Positions 44,736 to 53,403 of a stretch of DNA of 64,000 bases are shown here, one piece after another. Location of the stretch: positions 62,001-126,000 of the forward strand of contig DATJJE010000009.1 of NCBI GenBank assembly GCA_035492455.1. The letters run 5' to 3'. This stretch comes from Gp6-AA40 sp035492455 (GTDB taxonomy: Bacteria > Acidobacteriota > Vicinamibacteria > Vicinamibacterales > UBA2999). The translations under genes were made by a program, and so were the position numbers. Positions within the stretch are counted from its first letter, which is position 1; every line of letters starts with the position of its first letter. The notes below the pieces were generated by a model that worked only from the letters and a program-made list of their open reading frames with translations, did not search any database and was not told where the DNA came from.

Positions 44736-45142
44736 CCGAGGCTGCGTCCACGTCGCTCCTGCGCCGCACGCGCGTGCGCGTCCGCTACGCCGAAACCGAC
44801 TGTATGGGGGTCGTCTACTACGCCAACTACTTCGTGTGGTTCGAAGTCGGACGCACCGACTGGCTGCGCGAGACCGGCCACAGCTACCGCGCCATGGAGG
44901 ACGCGGGTATCCAACTGCCCGTCATCGAGGCGCATTGCGAGTACCGCCGGGCAGCGAAATATGACGATGACCTCGAGATTCGCACGCGGGCGACTCTGCT
45001 GACGCCGGTGCGCATCCGCTTTGACTACGAGATTGCGCGCGGCGAGGAAATACTCGTGATTGGCCATACCGTCCACGCCGCTCTGGATTCGCGGGGCCGC
45101 CCCTGCCGATTGCCCGCGCCTGTGCGCGAAATGCTTGCCTGA
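44732..45142 (+). CDS. YbgC/FadM-type acyl-CoA thioesterase
   Basis: 136-residue hotdog-fold thioesterase. The active-site motif VRYAETDCMGVVYYANYFVWFEVGRTDWLRE carries the catalytic Asp. YbgC homologues act on acyl-CoA or acyl-ACP and are often found with Tol-Pal genes; here a BamD-like lipoprotein follows instead. Overlaps rpe by four bases (ATGA). Confidence 0.88.
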   Translation: MTEAASTSLLRRTRVRVRYAETDCMGVVYYANYFVWFEVGRTDWLRETGHSYRAMEDAGIQLPVIEAHCEYRRAAKYDDDLEIRTRATLLTPVRIRFDYEIARGEEILVIGHTVHAALDSRGRPCRLPAPVREMLA

Positions 45143-45212
45143 GCCACAGCTGGGCATGCGAATTTCACGTCTATACAGGGGTGTCTACAATAGGAGAGGC
45201 GCTTCTTCTCGC

Positions 45213-46016
45213 ATGATTGCCCCGAGTTCCTGTTCGCGCGCCGGCTGGCGCATTCTGTTGACCATCGTCGCGGTCGCCACGTTGACCGCGTGTGGCGGCA
45301 ACAAGGCGCCCGAAACGCCCACGGGAAGTGTTCCGCCCGATCAATTCCTGTTTCAGCGAGCCAATGACGGGATGCGGCGTCAACGCTGGCTCGACGCACG
45401 CAAGTACTTCCAGCAGATCGTCGACAACTACCCGCAGAGCACCCTGCGCCCGGACGCGAAGCTCGGGGTCGGCGACAGCTACCTGAACGAGGGTGGAGAC
45501 GCGAATCTGGTGCTGGCGGAAAACGAGTTCCGCGAATTCCTGCAGTTCTATCCGACGAACGCCCGCGCAGATTACGCGCAGTACAAGCTCGCGATGACGC
45601 ACTTCAGGCGCATGCGGGCGCCCGAACGCGACCAGACGGAAACCTCCGCCGCGGTGCGCGAGTTCGAAGCCTTCTTCGACCGCTACCCCAACAGCATGCT
45701 GACGGCCGAGGTGCGTGAGAAATGGCGTGAAGCCCGAAGCAGATTGAGCGAGGCGTCCTACAAAGTGGGCCTCTATTACTATCGGGCGCGCTGGTATCCC
45801 GGAGCCATCGACCGCTTCAAGGAAGTCCTCAAAGACGATCCCGGCTACCCCCAACGGGACGCCGTTTACTACTATCTGGCGGAATCTCTCCTAAAGACCG
45901 AAAAGAAAGCCGAAGCAGTCCCGTACTACGACCGGCTGGTCAAGGAATTCGAGCGCAGCGAGTACCTGGACGACGCGCGCAAGCGCCTCGAAACGCTCAA
46001 CACCACCGCGCAGTAA
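45213..46016 (+). CDS. bamD: BamD-like outer membrane assembly lipoprotein
   Basis: 267 residues. Signal peptide with lipobox (VAVATLTACGG) and then TPR-like repeats matching BamD/YfiO: MRRQRWLDARKYFQQIVDNYPQSTLRPDAKLGVGDSYL, REFLQFYPTNARADYAQYKLAM, EFEAFFDRYPNSMLTAEV, and AIDRFKEVLKDDPGYPQRDAVYYYLAESLL. BamD is the essential lipoprotein partner of BamA in folding outer membrane proteins. Confirms a Gram-negative envelope. TAGGAGAGG lies upstream of ATG 45213; TACAAT at 45186-45191 may be its own -10. Confidence 0.88.
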   Translation: MIAPSSCSRAGWRILLTIVAVATLTACGGNKAPETPTGSVPPDQFLFQRANDGMRRQRWLDARKYFQQIVDNYPQSTLRPDAKLGVGDSYLNEGGDANLVLAENEFREFLQFYPTNARADYAQYKLAMTHFRRMRAPERDQTETSAAVREFEAFFDRYPNSMLTAEVREKWREARSRLSEASYKVGLYYYRARWYPGAIDRFKEVLKDDPGYPQRDAVYYYLAESLLKTEKKAEAVPYYDRLVKEFERSEYLDDARKRLETLNTTAQ

Positions 46017-46037
46017 TTCTCGGGACCCAGGAGAGAT

Positions 46038-46859
46038 ATGACCCTCATCGGACGCCCTATCCGTGTCTTCGCGACGGCTGCCCTGCTTGCGGCCGGCGGC
46101 CCGCTGCTGGCGCAGACGGGACCGGCGCCAGGCGCCACGCATCTGGACGCGGAGGTCATCGCGCTCGCCTGCTCGCCGACGCTCGTCTTCACGCCGCCGA
46201 TGACCTCGCTGCTCATCACCGGTGGACAGGATGCGTCCACGCGCCACATGTTCCGGCCGGGCGATCTGGTCACGATCAACGGCGGTTCAGACAACGGTAT
46301 CGAGGTCGGCCAGGAGTACTACGTGCGTCGTGTGCAGGCGCCGCGCGGCACAAGCACGTCGCGCGAAACGCCGGCCACGATCCGAACAACCGGCTGGGTC
46401 CGCGTCTACGCGGTCGACAAGACGATGTCGCTGGCGACGATTTCACACGCGTGCGACTCGATGGAGATCGGCGATTACCTGGAGCCGTTCAGCGTGCCGC
46501 AGCCGCCGACACCCGACGCCAATCCGCCAAAGCCGCAGCGTGACAACTACGGCCACATCCTGATCGGCTCCGATCGGCGGACGCTGTTTGCCAAGAACGA
46601 TTTCTTCACCATCGATCGCGGCAGCGACCATGGCGTGACGCTCGGCGCGCGGTTCATCATCTATCGCGACAAGCGCAGGACCGAAACCACGAAGGTACCG
46701 GTGACGAGCGAGCTGCCTGAGACGGTGATGACGCCGGAGTTCCTCTACGAGCTCGGGGAGGCTGTCGTTGTGGAGGTGAAGCCGGAAGTCTCGACCCTCC
46801 TCGCCATGACTGCGCGCAGCGCGTTCATCTCAGGCGACTATGTCGCTTTGCGGAAATAG
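46038..46859 (+). CDS. Secreted protein with duplicated domain
   Basis: 273 residues with a signal peptide (RVFATAALLAAGGPLLA). Two related segments are seen: DLVTINGGSDNGIEVGQEYYVRRV (~75-98) and DFFTIDRGSDHGVTLGARFIIYRD (~190-213), about 115 residues apart, indicating an internal duplication of a small beta-rich unit resembling the FlgT C-terminal or LysM-like fold. A Pro-rich linker lies between them. AGGAG precedes the ATG. Downstream of the BamD gene by 21 bases, so an envelope role is plausible. No named family. Confidence 0.6.
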   Translation: MTLIGRPIRVFATAALLAAGGPLLAQTGPAPGATHLDAEVIALACSPTLVFTPPMTSLLITGGQDASTRHMFRPGDLVTINGGSDNGIEVGQEYYVRRVQAPRGTSTSRETPATIRTTGWVRVYAVDKTMSLATISHACDSMEIGDYLEPFSVPQPPTPDANPPKPQRDNYGHILIGSDRRTLFAKNDFFTIDRGSDHGVTLGARFIIYRDKRRTETTKVPVTSELPETVMTPEFLYELGEAVVVEVKPEVSTLLAMTARSAFISGDYVALRK

Positions 46860-46899
46860 ACAGACTTCCTGCGTCTTCGATTGCCTATCTTCGATCTTG

Positions 46900-46921
46900 C
46901 GATCGATTTGCACATCGATCG
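46900..46921. terminator. Hairpin between convergent genes
   Basis: CGATCGAT (46900-46907) and ATCGATCG (46914-46921) around TTGCAC. It sits between the stop of the gene ending at 46859 and the stop of pgsA at 46948, a sensible place for a two-way terminator, but lacks strong U-tracts. Confidence 0.4.
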
Positions 46922-46947
46922 TCAAAGCGAACATTGACAATTGAAGT

Positions 46948-47544
46948 TTATGCAGACCTTCTCTGGCGGGCGACACTCACATCCGTGACGCGTGCGTTCG
47001 ACAGCACCACGAATCGGCGGTAGTAATCGACCGCCGAGATCACCGCGGTCAACATCACCACCCACAACGCCGCGTATCCGATTGGCGCGAGCCACGGCAT
47101 CGGACGCCATCCGAGGATCAGCAGAAGGATGGCCGTGACCTGCGATGCCATTTTGATCTTGCCAAGCGGTGACGCCGGAATGGTGATGCCTTTCGTGTAG
47201 GCGAGGCTGCGCAGGCCGGTGATTGCGAACTCGCGTCCGATGATCAGCGCCACCATCCAGGCCGGTGCAAGGCCAAGCTGCACGAGAGAGATGAACGCCG
47301 CGGAGGTAAGCAGCTTGTCGGCGATCGGATCGAGCACCTGCCCGAGCCAGGTCACCTGCCGCCGACGCCGCGCGAGATAACCGTCGAGCCAATCGGTGAT
47401 CGAGGCGATGCCGAAAATCGCGGCCGCGATCAGCTCTTTCGACACGCCGAACATTTCGCGCTGCGCACCCTGCGTGAGCAACACCACAACGAGCAGCGGC
47501 ACGAGAAAGATCCGCACGATCGTCAGCGTGTTGGGAAGATTCAT
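46948..47544 (-). CDS. pgsA: CDP-diacylglycerol-glycerol-3-phosphate 3-phosphatidyltransferase
   Basis: Membrane enzyme of phosphatidylglycerol synthesis, ~198 residues with about five TM helices. The CDP-alcohol phosphotransferase motif is visible: ASITDWLDGYLARRRRQVTWLGQVLDPIADKLL (DGx2ARx8Gx3Dx3D). NLPNTLTIVRIFLVPLL is the typical start. ATG 47544 is chosen over 47562, because the latter would lie before the transcription start predicted from TACAAT (47566-47561). Confidence 0.93.
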   Translation of the reverse strand: MNLPNTLTIVRIFLVPLLVVVLLTQGAQREMFGVSKELIAAAIFGIASITDWLDGYLARRRRQVTWLGQVLDPIADKLLTSAAFISLVQLGLAPAWMVALIIGREFAITGLRSLAYTKGITIPASPLGKIKMASQVTAILLLILGWRPMPWLAPIGYAALWVVMLTAVISAVDYYRRFVVLSNARVTDVSVARQRRSA

Positions 47545-47583
47545 GAGACGGAAGGACCGCATTGTACCATCGGCGCCAGCATG

Positions 47584-47589
47584 TATGAT
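47584..47589 (+). promoter_or_regulatory. -10 box of the sugar-nucleotide operon
   Basis: TATGAT, with TTGTAC (47562-47567) 16 bases upstream as a possible -35. It ends eleven bases before ATG 47601. The same -35 bases overlap the divergent pgsA -10. Confidence 0.45.
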
Positions 47590-47600
47590 CGTTGACTGTC

Positions 47601-48659
47601 ATGAAGGCGATCCTTCTGGCCGGGGGCAAGGGCACCCGACTCAGACCACTGACCATTCACACGCCCAAGCCGATCGTTCCGATCTTCAACCGGCCCTTTC
47701 TGCATTACCAGCTCGATCTCCTGAAGCAGGTCCCTGAAATCGACGAAGTCATCCTCAGCCTCAATTATCAGCCGCGCCGTATCGAGGAGATCTTCGGCGA
47801 CGGGTCGGAGCTCGGAATCAAGATTCGCTACGTCGTCGAGCCCGCCCCGCTCGGCACCGCTGGTGCCATCAAGTATGCCGGCGACCAGCTGACTGAGTCG
47901 GTCGTCGTATTCAATGGCGACGTGCTGACGCAGATCGATCTGGCGAGCGTGATTCGTCTACACCGCGAGCGGAAGGCGCGCGCGACGATCGTGCTCACGC
48001 CGGTGGATAACCCGACCGCATACGGACTGGTTGAAACAGATGCTGACGGCAACATCCGCCGCTTTCTCGAAAAGCCCGGCGCGGACGAGATCACGACCAA
48101 CAACATCAACGCCGGCATTTACGTACTGGAACCCGATACGTTCGACCGCATTCCAAGCAACGTCTCCTGGTCGATCGAGCGCAGCTATTTCCCGTCGCTC
48201 GTCGAGCAGGGCGAGACGTTTGTCGGTTACATCTACAACGGCTACTGGATCGATATCGGGACGCCTGCGAAATACTCGCAGGTCCATCGCGACATCATGG
48301 ACGGCCGGTATGCGGCCGCGCCATTCCGCGAGATCGCCGCGCCGCGCACCTGGATCGCCTCAGACGCCAGGATTGAAGAGGGCGCGACGGTGGAAGGCCC
48401 CTGCTTCGTCGACGAGGGGTGTCTCGTGAAGGCGGGAGCGACGATTGGCCCGTATTCGGTGATCGGTCGTCAGACGCAGATCGAAGAAGACGCGGCCGTC
48501 AGCGGCGCCGTGATCTGGCCTAATTGTCGCATCAGCCGTGAGGCGTGCATTCGCGACGCGATCCTCGGACGTAACTGCCACATCGGCCGTAACGTCAGCC
48601 TGAACTCGGGCGCCGTCCTCGGCGACAAGACGACGCTCACTGATTACACGAAGGCGTAA
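47601..48659 (+). CDS. Sugar-1-phosphate nucleotidyltransferase (mannose- or glucose-1-P type)
   Basis: 352 residues. GT-A nucleotidyltransferase domain with the signature ILLAGGKGTRLRPLTIHTPKPIVPI, then VVFNGDVLTQID and a C-terminal left-handed beta helix (SDARIEEGATVEGPC, NCRISREACIRDAILGRNCHIG). Makes GDP-mannose or UDP/ADP-glucose-type donors. The phosphomannomutase next door favours mannose-1-phosphate guanylyltransferase (inference). Short-leader promoter upstream. Confidence 0.88.
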   Translation: MKAILLAGGKGTRLRPLTIHTPKPIVPIFNRPFLHYQLDLLKQVPEIDEVILSLNYQPRRIEEIFGDGSELGIKIRYVVEPAPLGTAGAIKYAGDQLTESVVVFNGDVLTQIDLASVIRLHRERKARATIVLTPVDNPTAYGLVETDADGNIRRFLEKPGADEITTNNINAGIYVLEPDTFDRIPSNVSWSIERSYFPSLVEQGETFVGYIYNGYWIDIGTPAKYSQVHRDIMDGRYAAAPFREIAAPRTWIASDARIEEGATVEGPCFVDEGCLVKAGATIGPYSVIGRQTQIEEDAAVSGAVIWPNCRISREACIRDAILGRNCHIGRNVSLNSGAVLGDKTTLTDYTKA

Positions 48660-48662
48660 GTC

Positions 48663-50042
48663 ATGCCTGGTGAAACAGCTCACAAGATGCGAATCAATAC
48701 GGACATCTTCAAGGCCTACGACGTCCGCGGCCTCTACCCCGGAGAAATCAACGAGGAGGTAGCGCGCCTGATCGGGCGCGGCTTCGTCACCTATCTCGGT
48801 GCGAAGAAGATCGGCGTGTCGCGTGATATGCGCGTCTCCTCACCAGGCCTCGCGGCTGCGTTCATCGAAGGCGCGCGCCAGCAGGGTGCCGACGTCGTCG
48901 ACTACGGGATGCTCGGCACCGATATGCTCTACTTCGCGGTGGCGAACGATACGCTCGAAGGCGGCGCGCAGATCACCGCCTCGCACAACCCGAAACAGTA
49001 CAACGGCATCAAGATGGTGCGCAGCGGCGCGCTGCCGCTCAGCGGCGAGGCGGGGCTTGGCGAAATTCGCGACATGATCGTCAACGACACGCTGCCGCCT
49101 GCAGCCGCGACTCCCGGCTCGATTTCGCCGCGCAACATCATCTTCGAGTACGTCGAGAAGGTGATGTCCTTCATCGACGCCGGCGTGATCAAGCCGTTTA
49201 CGGTCGTTCTGGATGCCGGTAGCGGCATGGCGGGTCTGGTCGCACCGCTCCTTTTCGATCAGCTCCCCTGCAAGACGACCAAGCTCTGTTTCGACATCGA
49301 CGGAACGTTCCCGAATCACGAGGCCAATCCGTTGATCGAGGAGAATCGGCGCGACATCACCGAAGAAGTGAGGCGCCAGCATGCAGACGTCGGCATCGCA
49401 TGGGACGGAGACGCCGATCGCTGCTTCTTTATCGACGGGACCGGAGAGTTCATCTCGGGTGACTTCATCACGGCCCTGCTCGCCGAGGCCTTTCTGCTGA
49501 AGCATCCAGGCGCCACGATCATTTACGATCTGCGCGCGAGCCGGGCGGTCAAGGACACCGTCGAGCGCCTGGGCGGCCGCGCGCTGATGAATCGTGTCGG
49601 CCACGCCTTCATCAAGCGGCGGATGCGCGACGAGGATGGCATCTTTGCCGGCGAGGTAACCGGGCACTACTACTTCCGGGAGTTCTCGTACGCGGACAAC
49701 GGGTTCATCCCCGCGCTGCTCATCCTCGAGCTGATGTCGAAGAAGAACAAGTCGCTGCACGAGCTCGTTCAGCCGCTGCGCGAGCGCTACTTCATCTCCG
49801 GCGAGATCAACACGAAGGTCGGGAGCATCAACGAGGTGCCGAAGAAGCTGGCGGCGATCGAAGCGCGCTACAAGGATGCGGAGATCTCGCGGATGGACGG
49901 CATCTCCGTCGATTATCCGGACTGGCATTTCAATGTCCGCGGATCGAACACGGAGCCGCTGCTGCGCCTGAATCTGGAAGCGGAGACGCCGGAGATGATG
50001 GAAAAGAAGCGCGACGAGGTGCTGAACGTAATCCGGGGCTGA
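48663..50042 (+). CDS. manB: Phosphomannomutase/phosphoglucomutase
   Basis: Interconverts hexose 6- and 1-phosphates, 459 residues. Phosphoserine loop ITASHNPKQYNGIKM, metal loop WDGDADRCFFIDG, sugar-binding GEVTGHYYFREF, and phosphate-binding RGSNTEPLLRLNLEA cover all four domains. Likely provides mannose 1-phosphate for the gene just upstream (three-base gap). ATG 48663 or 48687 could be the start. Confidence 0.92.
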   Translation: MPGETAHKMRINTDIFKAYDVRGLYPGEINEEVARLIGRGFVTYLGAKKIGVSRDMRVSSPGLAAAFIEGARQQGADVVDYGMLGTDMLYFAVANDTLEGGAQITASHNPKQYNGIKMVRSGALPLSGEAGLGEIRDMIVNDTLPPAAATPGSISPRNIIFEYVEKVMSFIDAGVIKPFTVVLDAGSGMAGLVAPLLFDQLPCKTTKLCFDIDGTFPNHEANPLIEENRRDITEEVRRQHADVGIAWDGDADRCFFIDGTGEFISGDFITALLAEAFLLKHPGATIIYDLRASRAVKDTVERLGGRALMNRVGHAFIKRRMRDEDGIFAGEVTGHYYFREFSYADNGFIPALLILELMSKKNKSLHELVQPLRERYFISGEINTKVGSINEVPKKLAAIEARYKDAEISRMDGISVDYPDWHFNVRGSNTEPLLRLNLEAETPEMMEKKRDEVLNVIRG

Positions 50043-50099
50043 TTGCTTCTTCGACCGGCGTTCATTGCATAACGTCTCGCGGGTCACAAAGGAGGGCAC

Positions 50100-50606
50100 T
50101 TGCCGGAATACCGCATCCTGCCGTTGCCCGGGTACACGCCAACGATCGGGCGTCTGGTGGCAATGCTCGCGTACGCACGACAAACGACGCTGAAGGCAGT
50201 TCAGGGGTTAACGCGCGAGCAACTCGATCACCTGCACGATGAACGAAGCAACAGCATTGGCGCGCTGCTCGCACACATGGCTGCGGTCGAGCGCGGGTAT
50301 CAGGTCGTGACATTCGAAGGGCGCGAACCGACCGCGACCGAAGATCGCTCTTGGTCCGCGGCTTTAAAGCTTGACGACGATGGCCGGCGTGAGATTCGCG
50401 GACGCGACCTGCCGTTCTATGTCGACGATCTTCAGCAGGCACGGCAGGTGACGCTCGCGAAGCTCGCAGAGCACGATGATGCGTGGCTCGAGGCGCCGCT
50501 GCGAATCGCGCCCAATTTGAATGCGCACTGGGCGTGGTTTCACGTCGCGGAAGACGAGATCAACCATCGGGGTCAGATCCGCTGGCTTCGCAGACGCCTG
50601 ACGTAG
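50100..50606 (+). CDS. DinB-superfamily protein (DUF664-like)
   Basis: 168 residues, four-helix-bundle DinB/YfiT fold. Putative metal-binding histidines lie in LLAHMAAVERGYQ and DEINHRGQIRWLRRRL. Related bacterial proteins act as thiol S-transferases or metalloenzymes; the substrate here is unknown. TTG 50100 is a well-supported start because AAAGGAGG lies five bases upstream. Confidence 0.8.
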   Translation: MPEYRILPLPGYTPTIGRLVAMLAYARQTTLKAVQGLTREQLDHLHDERSNSIGALLAHMAAVERGYQVVTFEGREPTATEDRSWSAALKLDDDGRREIRGRDLPFYVDDLQQARQVTLAKLAEHDDAWLEAPLRIAPNLNAHWAWFHVAEDEINHRGQIRWLRRRLT

Positions 50607-50660
50607 ATGCCAGGCCAGCACTCGAAACTACGATAAACTAACGTGTTAGTCTCACCGCAA

Positions 50661-50735
50661 GCGGGAGTAGTTCAGCGGTAGAACGCAAGCTTCCCAAGCT
50701 TGATGTCGCGGGTTCGATCCCCGTCTCCCGCTCCA
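50661..50735 (+). tRNA. tRNA-Gly (CCC)
   Basis: Acceptor arms GCGGGAG/CTCCCGC, D-arm with TTCAGCGGTAGAA, anticodon stem CAAGC/GCTTG with loop TTCCCAA (anticodon CCC), T-arm GGGTTCGATCCCC, encoded CCA end. A TACGAT box lies at 50629-50634 and a palindrome ACTAAC-GT-GTTAGT at 50637-50650 just upstream. Confidence 0.95.
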
Positions 50736-50741
50736 ACCGAA

Positions 50742-51569
50742 TCAAGGCGCTGTTCCAGCCGGCGCGCATATAGCAAAGACTTGAAACGATCGCGTAATCA
50801 CGCCGACCAGCTGTGAAAGCAACATCACGGGATCCTGGCCTGGAACCATAGTCGGAACGACAATCACCGTCCAACCGACCTCGGTGTCCGATAGAACCGG
50901 CATGGAGGCAACCACGGACATGTTTACGAGGTTGCCGGCGAATCCGCCACCCGTTACCACCTGTCCCTTGTCGGGACAGAGGACGGTCGCGGTCTTCACC
51001 AGCTCGGCGAGCGGCGAATATTGGATCGTGTTGCTAATGCACTTCTTGTAAACGCTGGTCTGCGCACACACCGCGGGTACGACGCCGCTGCCACTCATCG
51101 TCGTCGGACTGGCGAGACCGGTACCGATATCAACTGTTCCCGGCTCATTCGGTCGCAGGGATGGCGCCACCGCGATCGTCGCCTTGACCGGCAGTGAACC
51201 GGCCTTCAGGCCAATCGCGCCGTTCGCGGTGACTGCCGCAACGACGTAGTAGTACGTGCTCCCGACCTTGATGTCCGAATCGATATAGGTCGTATCGGAT
51301 GGGTTTGGGCGCATCACAACGGTCTGAGGACCAGGCGGAACAGAACGCCACAGTTCGTATCTCGCTGCCCCCTCGACGGCATTCCAGCGCAGTTCGATGC
51401 GCCCATCGGCTAGCTGTCGGGCAGTAACGGAGGCTGGAACAGGTAGCCGATCCAGTGTGGTAGTAGTTCCCGGCTTGACTACCGGATCCTGAGCGGCGGA
51501 TGTGACGACCAATGAGAGGGCGAACAACGCAACGACCAACGCCCCCAGGCGTACGGATTCGATAGGCAT
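50742..51569 (-). CDS. Secreted fibronectin III-like protein
   Basis: 275 residues with a signal peptide (LGALVVALFALSLVVTSAAA-like, ending before QDPVV). Residues ~40-135 form an FnIII-like domain (ARQLADGRIELRWNAVEGAARYELWRS...STYYYVVAAVTANGAIG). The C-terminal part has four to five cysteines (VCAQT, KKCISN, VLCPDKGQ, FAICAP) and GGGFAGNLVNMSVVASMP, of unknown fold. Its stop is seven bases from tRNA-Gly on the other strand. Function unknown; probably a surface or secreted binding protein. Confidence 0.65.
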   Translation of the reverse strand: MPIESVRLGALVVALFALSLVVTSAAQDPVVKPGTTTTLDRLPVPASVTARQLADGRIELRWNAVEGAARYELWRSVPPGPQTVVMRPNPSDTTYIDSDIKVGSTYYYVVAAVTANGAIGLKAGSLPVKATIAVAPSLRPNEPGTVDIGTGLASPTTMSGSGVVPAVCAQTSVYKKCISNTIQYSPLAELVKTATVLCPDKGQVVTGGGFAGNLVNMSVVASMPVLSDTEVGWTVIVVPTMVPGQDPVMLLSQLVGVITRSFQVFAICAPAGTAP

Positions 51570-51650
51570 CTGGGTATCCCCGGTGTGGGCACTCGACGTG
51601 CGGTCCCGTCCAGGATTCTAAACGACCTCCCGCTTCATCCAATCAGGCGA

Positions 51651-51656
51651 TATGAT
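51651..51656 (+). promoter_or_regulatory. -10 box at a leaderless start
   Basis: TATGAT ends six bases before GTG 51663, placing the expected transcription start at the start codon. Confidence 0.45.
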
Positions 51657-51662
51657 GCCGGC

Positions 51663-52358
51663 GTGAAGGGCGTCTTTATCTCCTTAGTCATCGGCGTCGT
51701 AACATGCGCATGCGCTGGCGACAACCAATCCCCGAGCGCGATCTCGCCCACTTCCCCAGCGCCGCAAGCGGCCGCCTACACAGTGTCGGGAGTGATATCC
51801 GAAATGACGACGCGCCTGACGCCCATCGGCGGCGCCAGCTTGTTCATCAACGGTCGGCGTGGGACGACCGATGATCAGGGCTTTTACAGTATTCCGGGTG
51901 TGGAGTCTCTTTCGTTCGGCAATTCCATCACGGCTACCAAAGCCGGCTACAAGGCGGAAACGACGAACCTGATGCTGACAGCCGATACACGAGTCGACTT
52001 TCAGCTTGTCCGCACCGCGATCTACACGCTGTCGGGCGTGGTTGCCGAACAAACATCAACCGGCCTGGTGCCCGTCGCAGGCGTGCGTGTGGAGGAGTCC
52101 TCCATGCCGTGCGATCAAAGAGGAGCAGGGTGCGTCGGATTCGGCGGCTCGGAAATCGGCATCCTCCAGAACACGATCACTGATAAGAATGGCTTCTACA
52201 GCATTCCTGGCGTGTATCCCGGCAAGTACAATTTAGTCTGGGCGGCCAAAGACGGCTTCCAGGACCCCTATCCTCCGCGCCCTGAGGCCTCAGAGGGCGG
52301 TCAAGGTGTGACGGTCGACGGCGACACGCGGTTCAACATCGTGCTCGTCCGGCGTTAA
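51663..52358 (+). CDS. Lipoprotein with two carboxypeptidase-regulatory-like domains
   Basis: 231 residues. Lipobox in GVVTCACAG, a short Pro/Ala linker, then two Cna-B-like repeats: YTVSGVISEMTTRLTPIGGAS...GFYSIPGV and YTLSGVVAEQTSTGLVPVAGV...GFYSIPGVYPGKY. The two GFYSIPGV motifs are identical. Comparable to the lipoprotein at 13481. Predicted outer-membrane or periplasmic display protein; no catalytic site. Overlaps the convergent STAS gene by four bases. Confidence 0.7.
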   Translation: MKGVFISLVIGVVTCACAGDNQSPSAISPTSPAPQAAAYTVSGVISEMTTRLTPIGGASLFINGRRGTTDDQGFYSIPGVESLSFGNSITATKAGYKAETTNLMLTADTRVDFQLVRTAIYTLSGVVAEQTSTGLVPVAGVRVEESSMPCDQRGAGCVGFGGSEIGILQNTITDKNGFYSIPGVYPGKYNLVWAAKDGFQDPYPPRPEASEGGQGVTVDGDTRFNIVLVRR

Positions 52359-52714
52359 ATCAACACTTCCACCCGGGCGCTGGTGAGCGCCTCGTTCTCC
52401 GACTCGTAAATCGGCAACACTGTATCGAGTCTTGTGAGCGCAAGCAGACGACGCGCCTCGAGACGCGGCGCAATCAGAGCCATCTGACCACCCGACCTGC
52501 GCAGCGTCGCGCAGCTCCACGCCAGCTCGCCGAGGCCATGTGCATCGATGTCTGTCAATTCGGAGACATCGACGAGGACATTCGCAGGTCCTTCAGACGC
52601 CAATCCTAAGACGGTCGCACGCAGCGACGCGCGGCCAGGATCCGTCCAGGCGACGAGTCGTCCTGCGAGGTCGAGAATCTGGATTCCGTGAACACAGCGG
52701 CGGGTTATCTGCAC
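52355..52714 (-). CDS. STAS-domain protein (anti-anti-sigma type)
   Basis: 119 residues with a STAS fold: GIQILDLAGRLVAWTDPGRASLRATV, then VLVDVSELTDIDAHGLGELAWSC. The loop that holds the phosphorylatable Ser in SpoIIAA-like proteins reads DAHG instead of DSSG, so this member cannot be switched by the usual Ser phosphorylation. The frame is open to 52894, but GTG 52714 with AGGAG just upstream gives the standard domain length. A partner anti-sigma kinase is not in the window. Confidence 0.75.
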   Translation of the reverse strand: MQITRRCVHGIQILDLAGRLVAWTDPGRASLRATVLGLASEGPANVLVDVSELTDIDAHGLGELAWSCATLRRSGGQMALIAPRLEARRLLALTRLDTVLPIYESENEALTSARVEVLI

Positions 52715-52785
52715 TATCTCCTCTACTAAAGGTAACGATGCCGCCAATCGATTCGAACAGCCTTGTGCGCCCTTCACACGGGCGT

Positions 52786-53403
52786 TCACCTTAGAGACAT
52801 CCCGACCGACAGGCCGACGATTCGCGTCGATGGCTCTTGCAGCCGATGAAACCGCACGTCGAAGCCAACAGCGACGTGCTCGCGAAGGAACCATCGCGCT
52901 CCGCCCCCAATGTTGATACTCGCCGTGCGGCGCCCGCGTGTCAGCGTGCCGGCAGGCGTTCCAACCGTTGCAGGAGGAGCAGCGGACTGCGCCGGGACAT
53001 CGACTTGGACGTGCGTTTGCGCCGTACCGTAGCCGCCGCTCAGGTAGCTCCAGCCCTCTCGCGTCCCGAAGTTGAACGAGATCTGCGGCGCCACTGTGGA
53101 CACCGTCGTCGAAGCGGCGACGTCGCTGACGGAGGTCACGGAGCCGCGTACCCGCATGAAGTCGACGCCGAAGCCGAGGCGCGCAACACCAAGTTGAAAG
53201 GGATACAGGTGGGCACCGCCCGCAAGTCCGAAGGCGCGCTTGGGCGCAAGCGTGTCGACGGGTACGGGCGGATAGAACGACACGCCGCTGGGCGCGCCGG
53301 ACATCGCGCCGCGCAGATCAATGATGTACGGGCCGGGTGAGGACGATTGTGCGAACGCCGCGGTCGAGACCAACAGGGCCGCGAGGCACAGCCCTGCCTT
53401 CAC
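52786..53403 (-). CDS. Outer-membrane beta-barrel-like protein
   Basis: About 205 residues. Signal peptide (KAGLCLAALLVSTAAFA) and alternating hydrophobic strands typical of small OmpA/OmpW-like barrels: LGFGVDFMRVRGSV, TVAPQISFNFGTREGWSYLSGGYG, ASINIGGGARWFLREHVAVGFDVRFHRL, ending in VGLSVGMSLR. GTG 53403 overlaps by one base the stop of the basic small-protein gene. Likely an outer membrane protein; family not named. Confidence 0.65.
   Translation of the reverse strand: MKAGLCLAALLVSTAAFAQSSSPGPYIIDLRGAMSGAPSGVSFYPPVPVDTLAPKRAFGLAGGAHLYPFQLGVARLGFGVDFMRVRGSVTSVSDVAASTTVSTVAPQISFNFGTREGWSYLSGGYGTAQTHVQVDVPAQSAAPPATVGTPAGTLTRGRRTASINIGGGARWFLREHVAVGFDVRFHRLQEPSTRIVGLSVGMSLR

Noticed and set aside
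48840..50183. 447-aa minus-strand frame over manB
   Set aside because: Antisense shadow of a clear phosphomannomutase.
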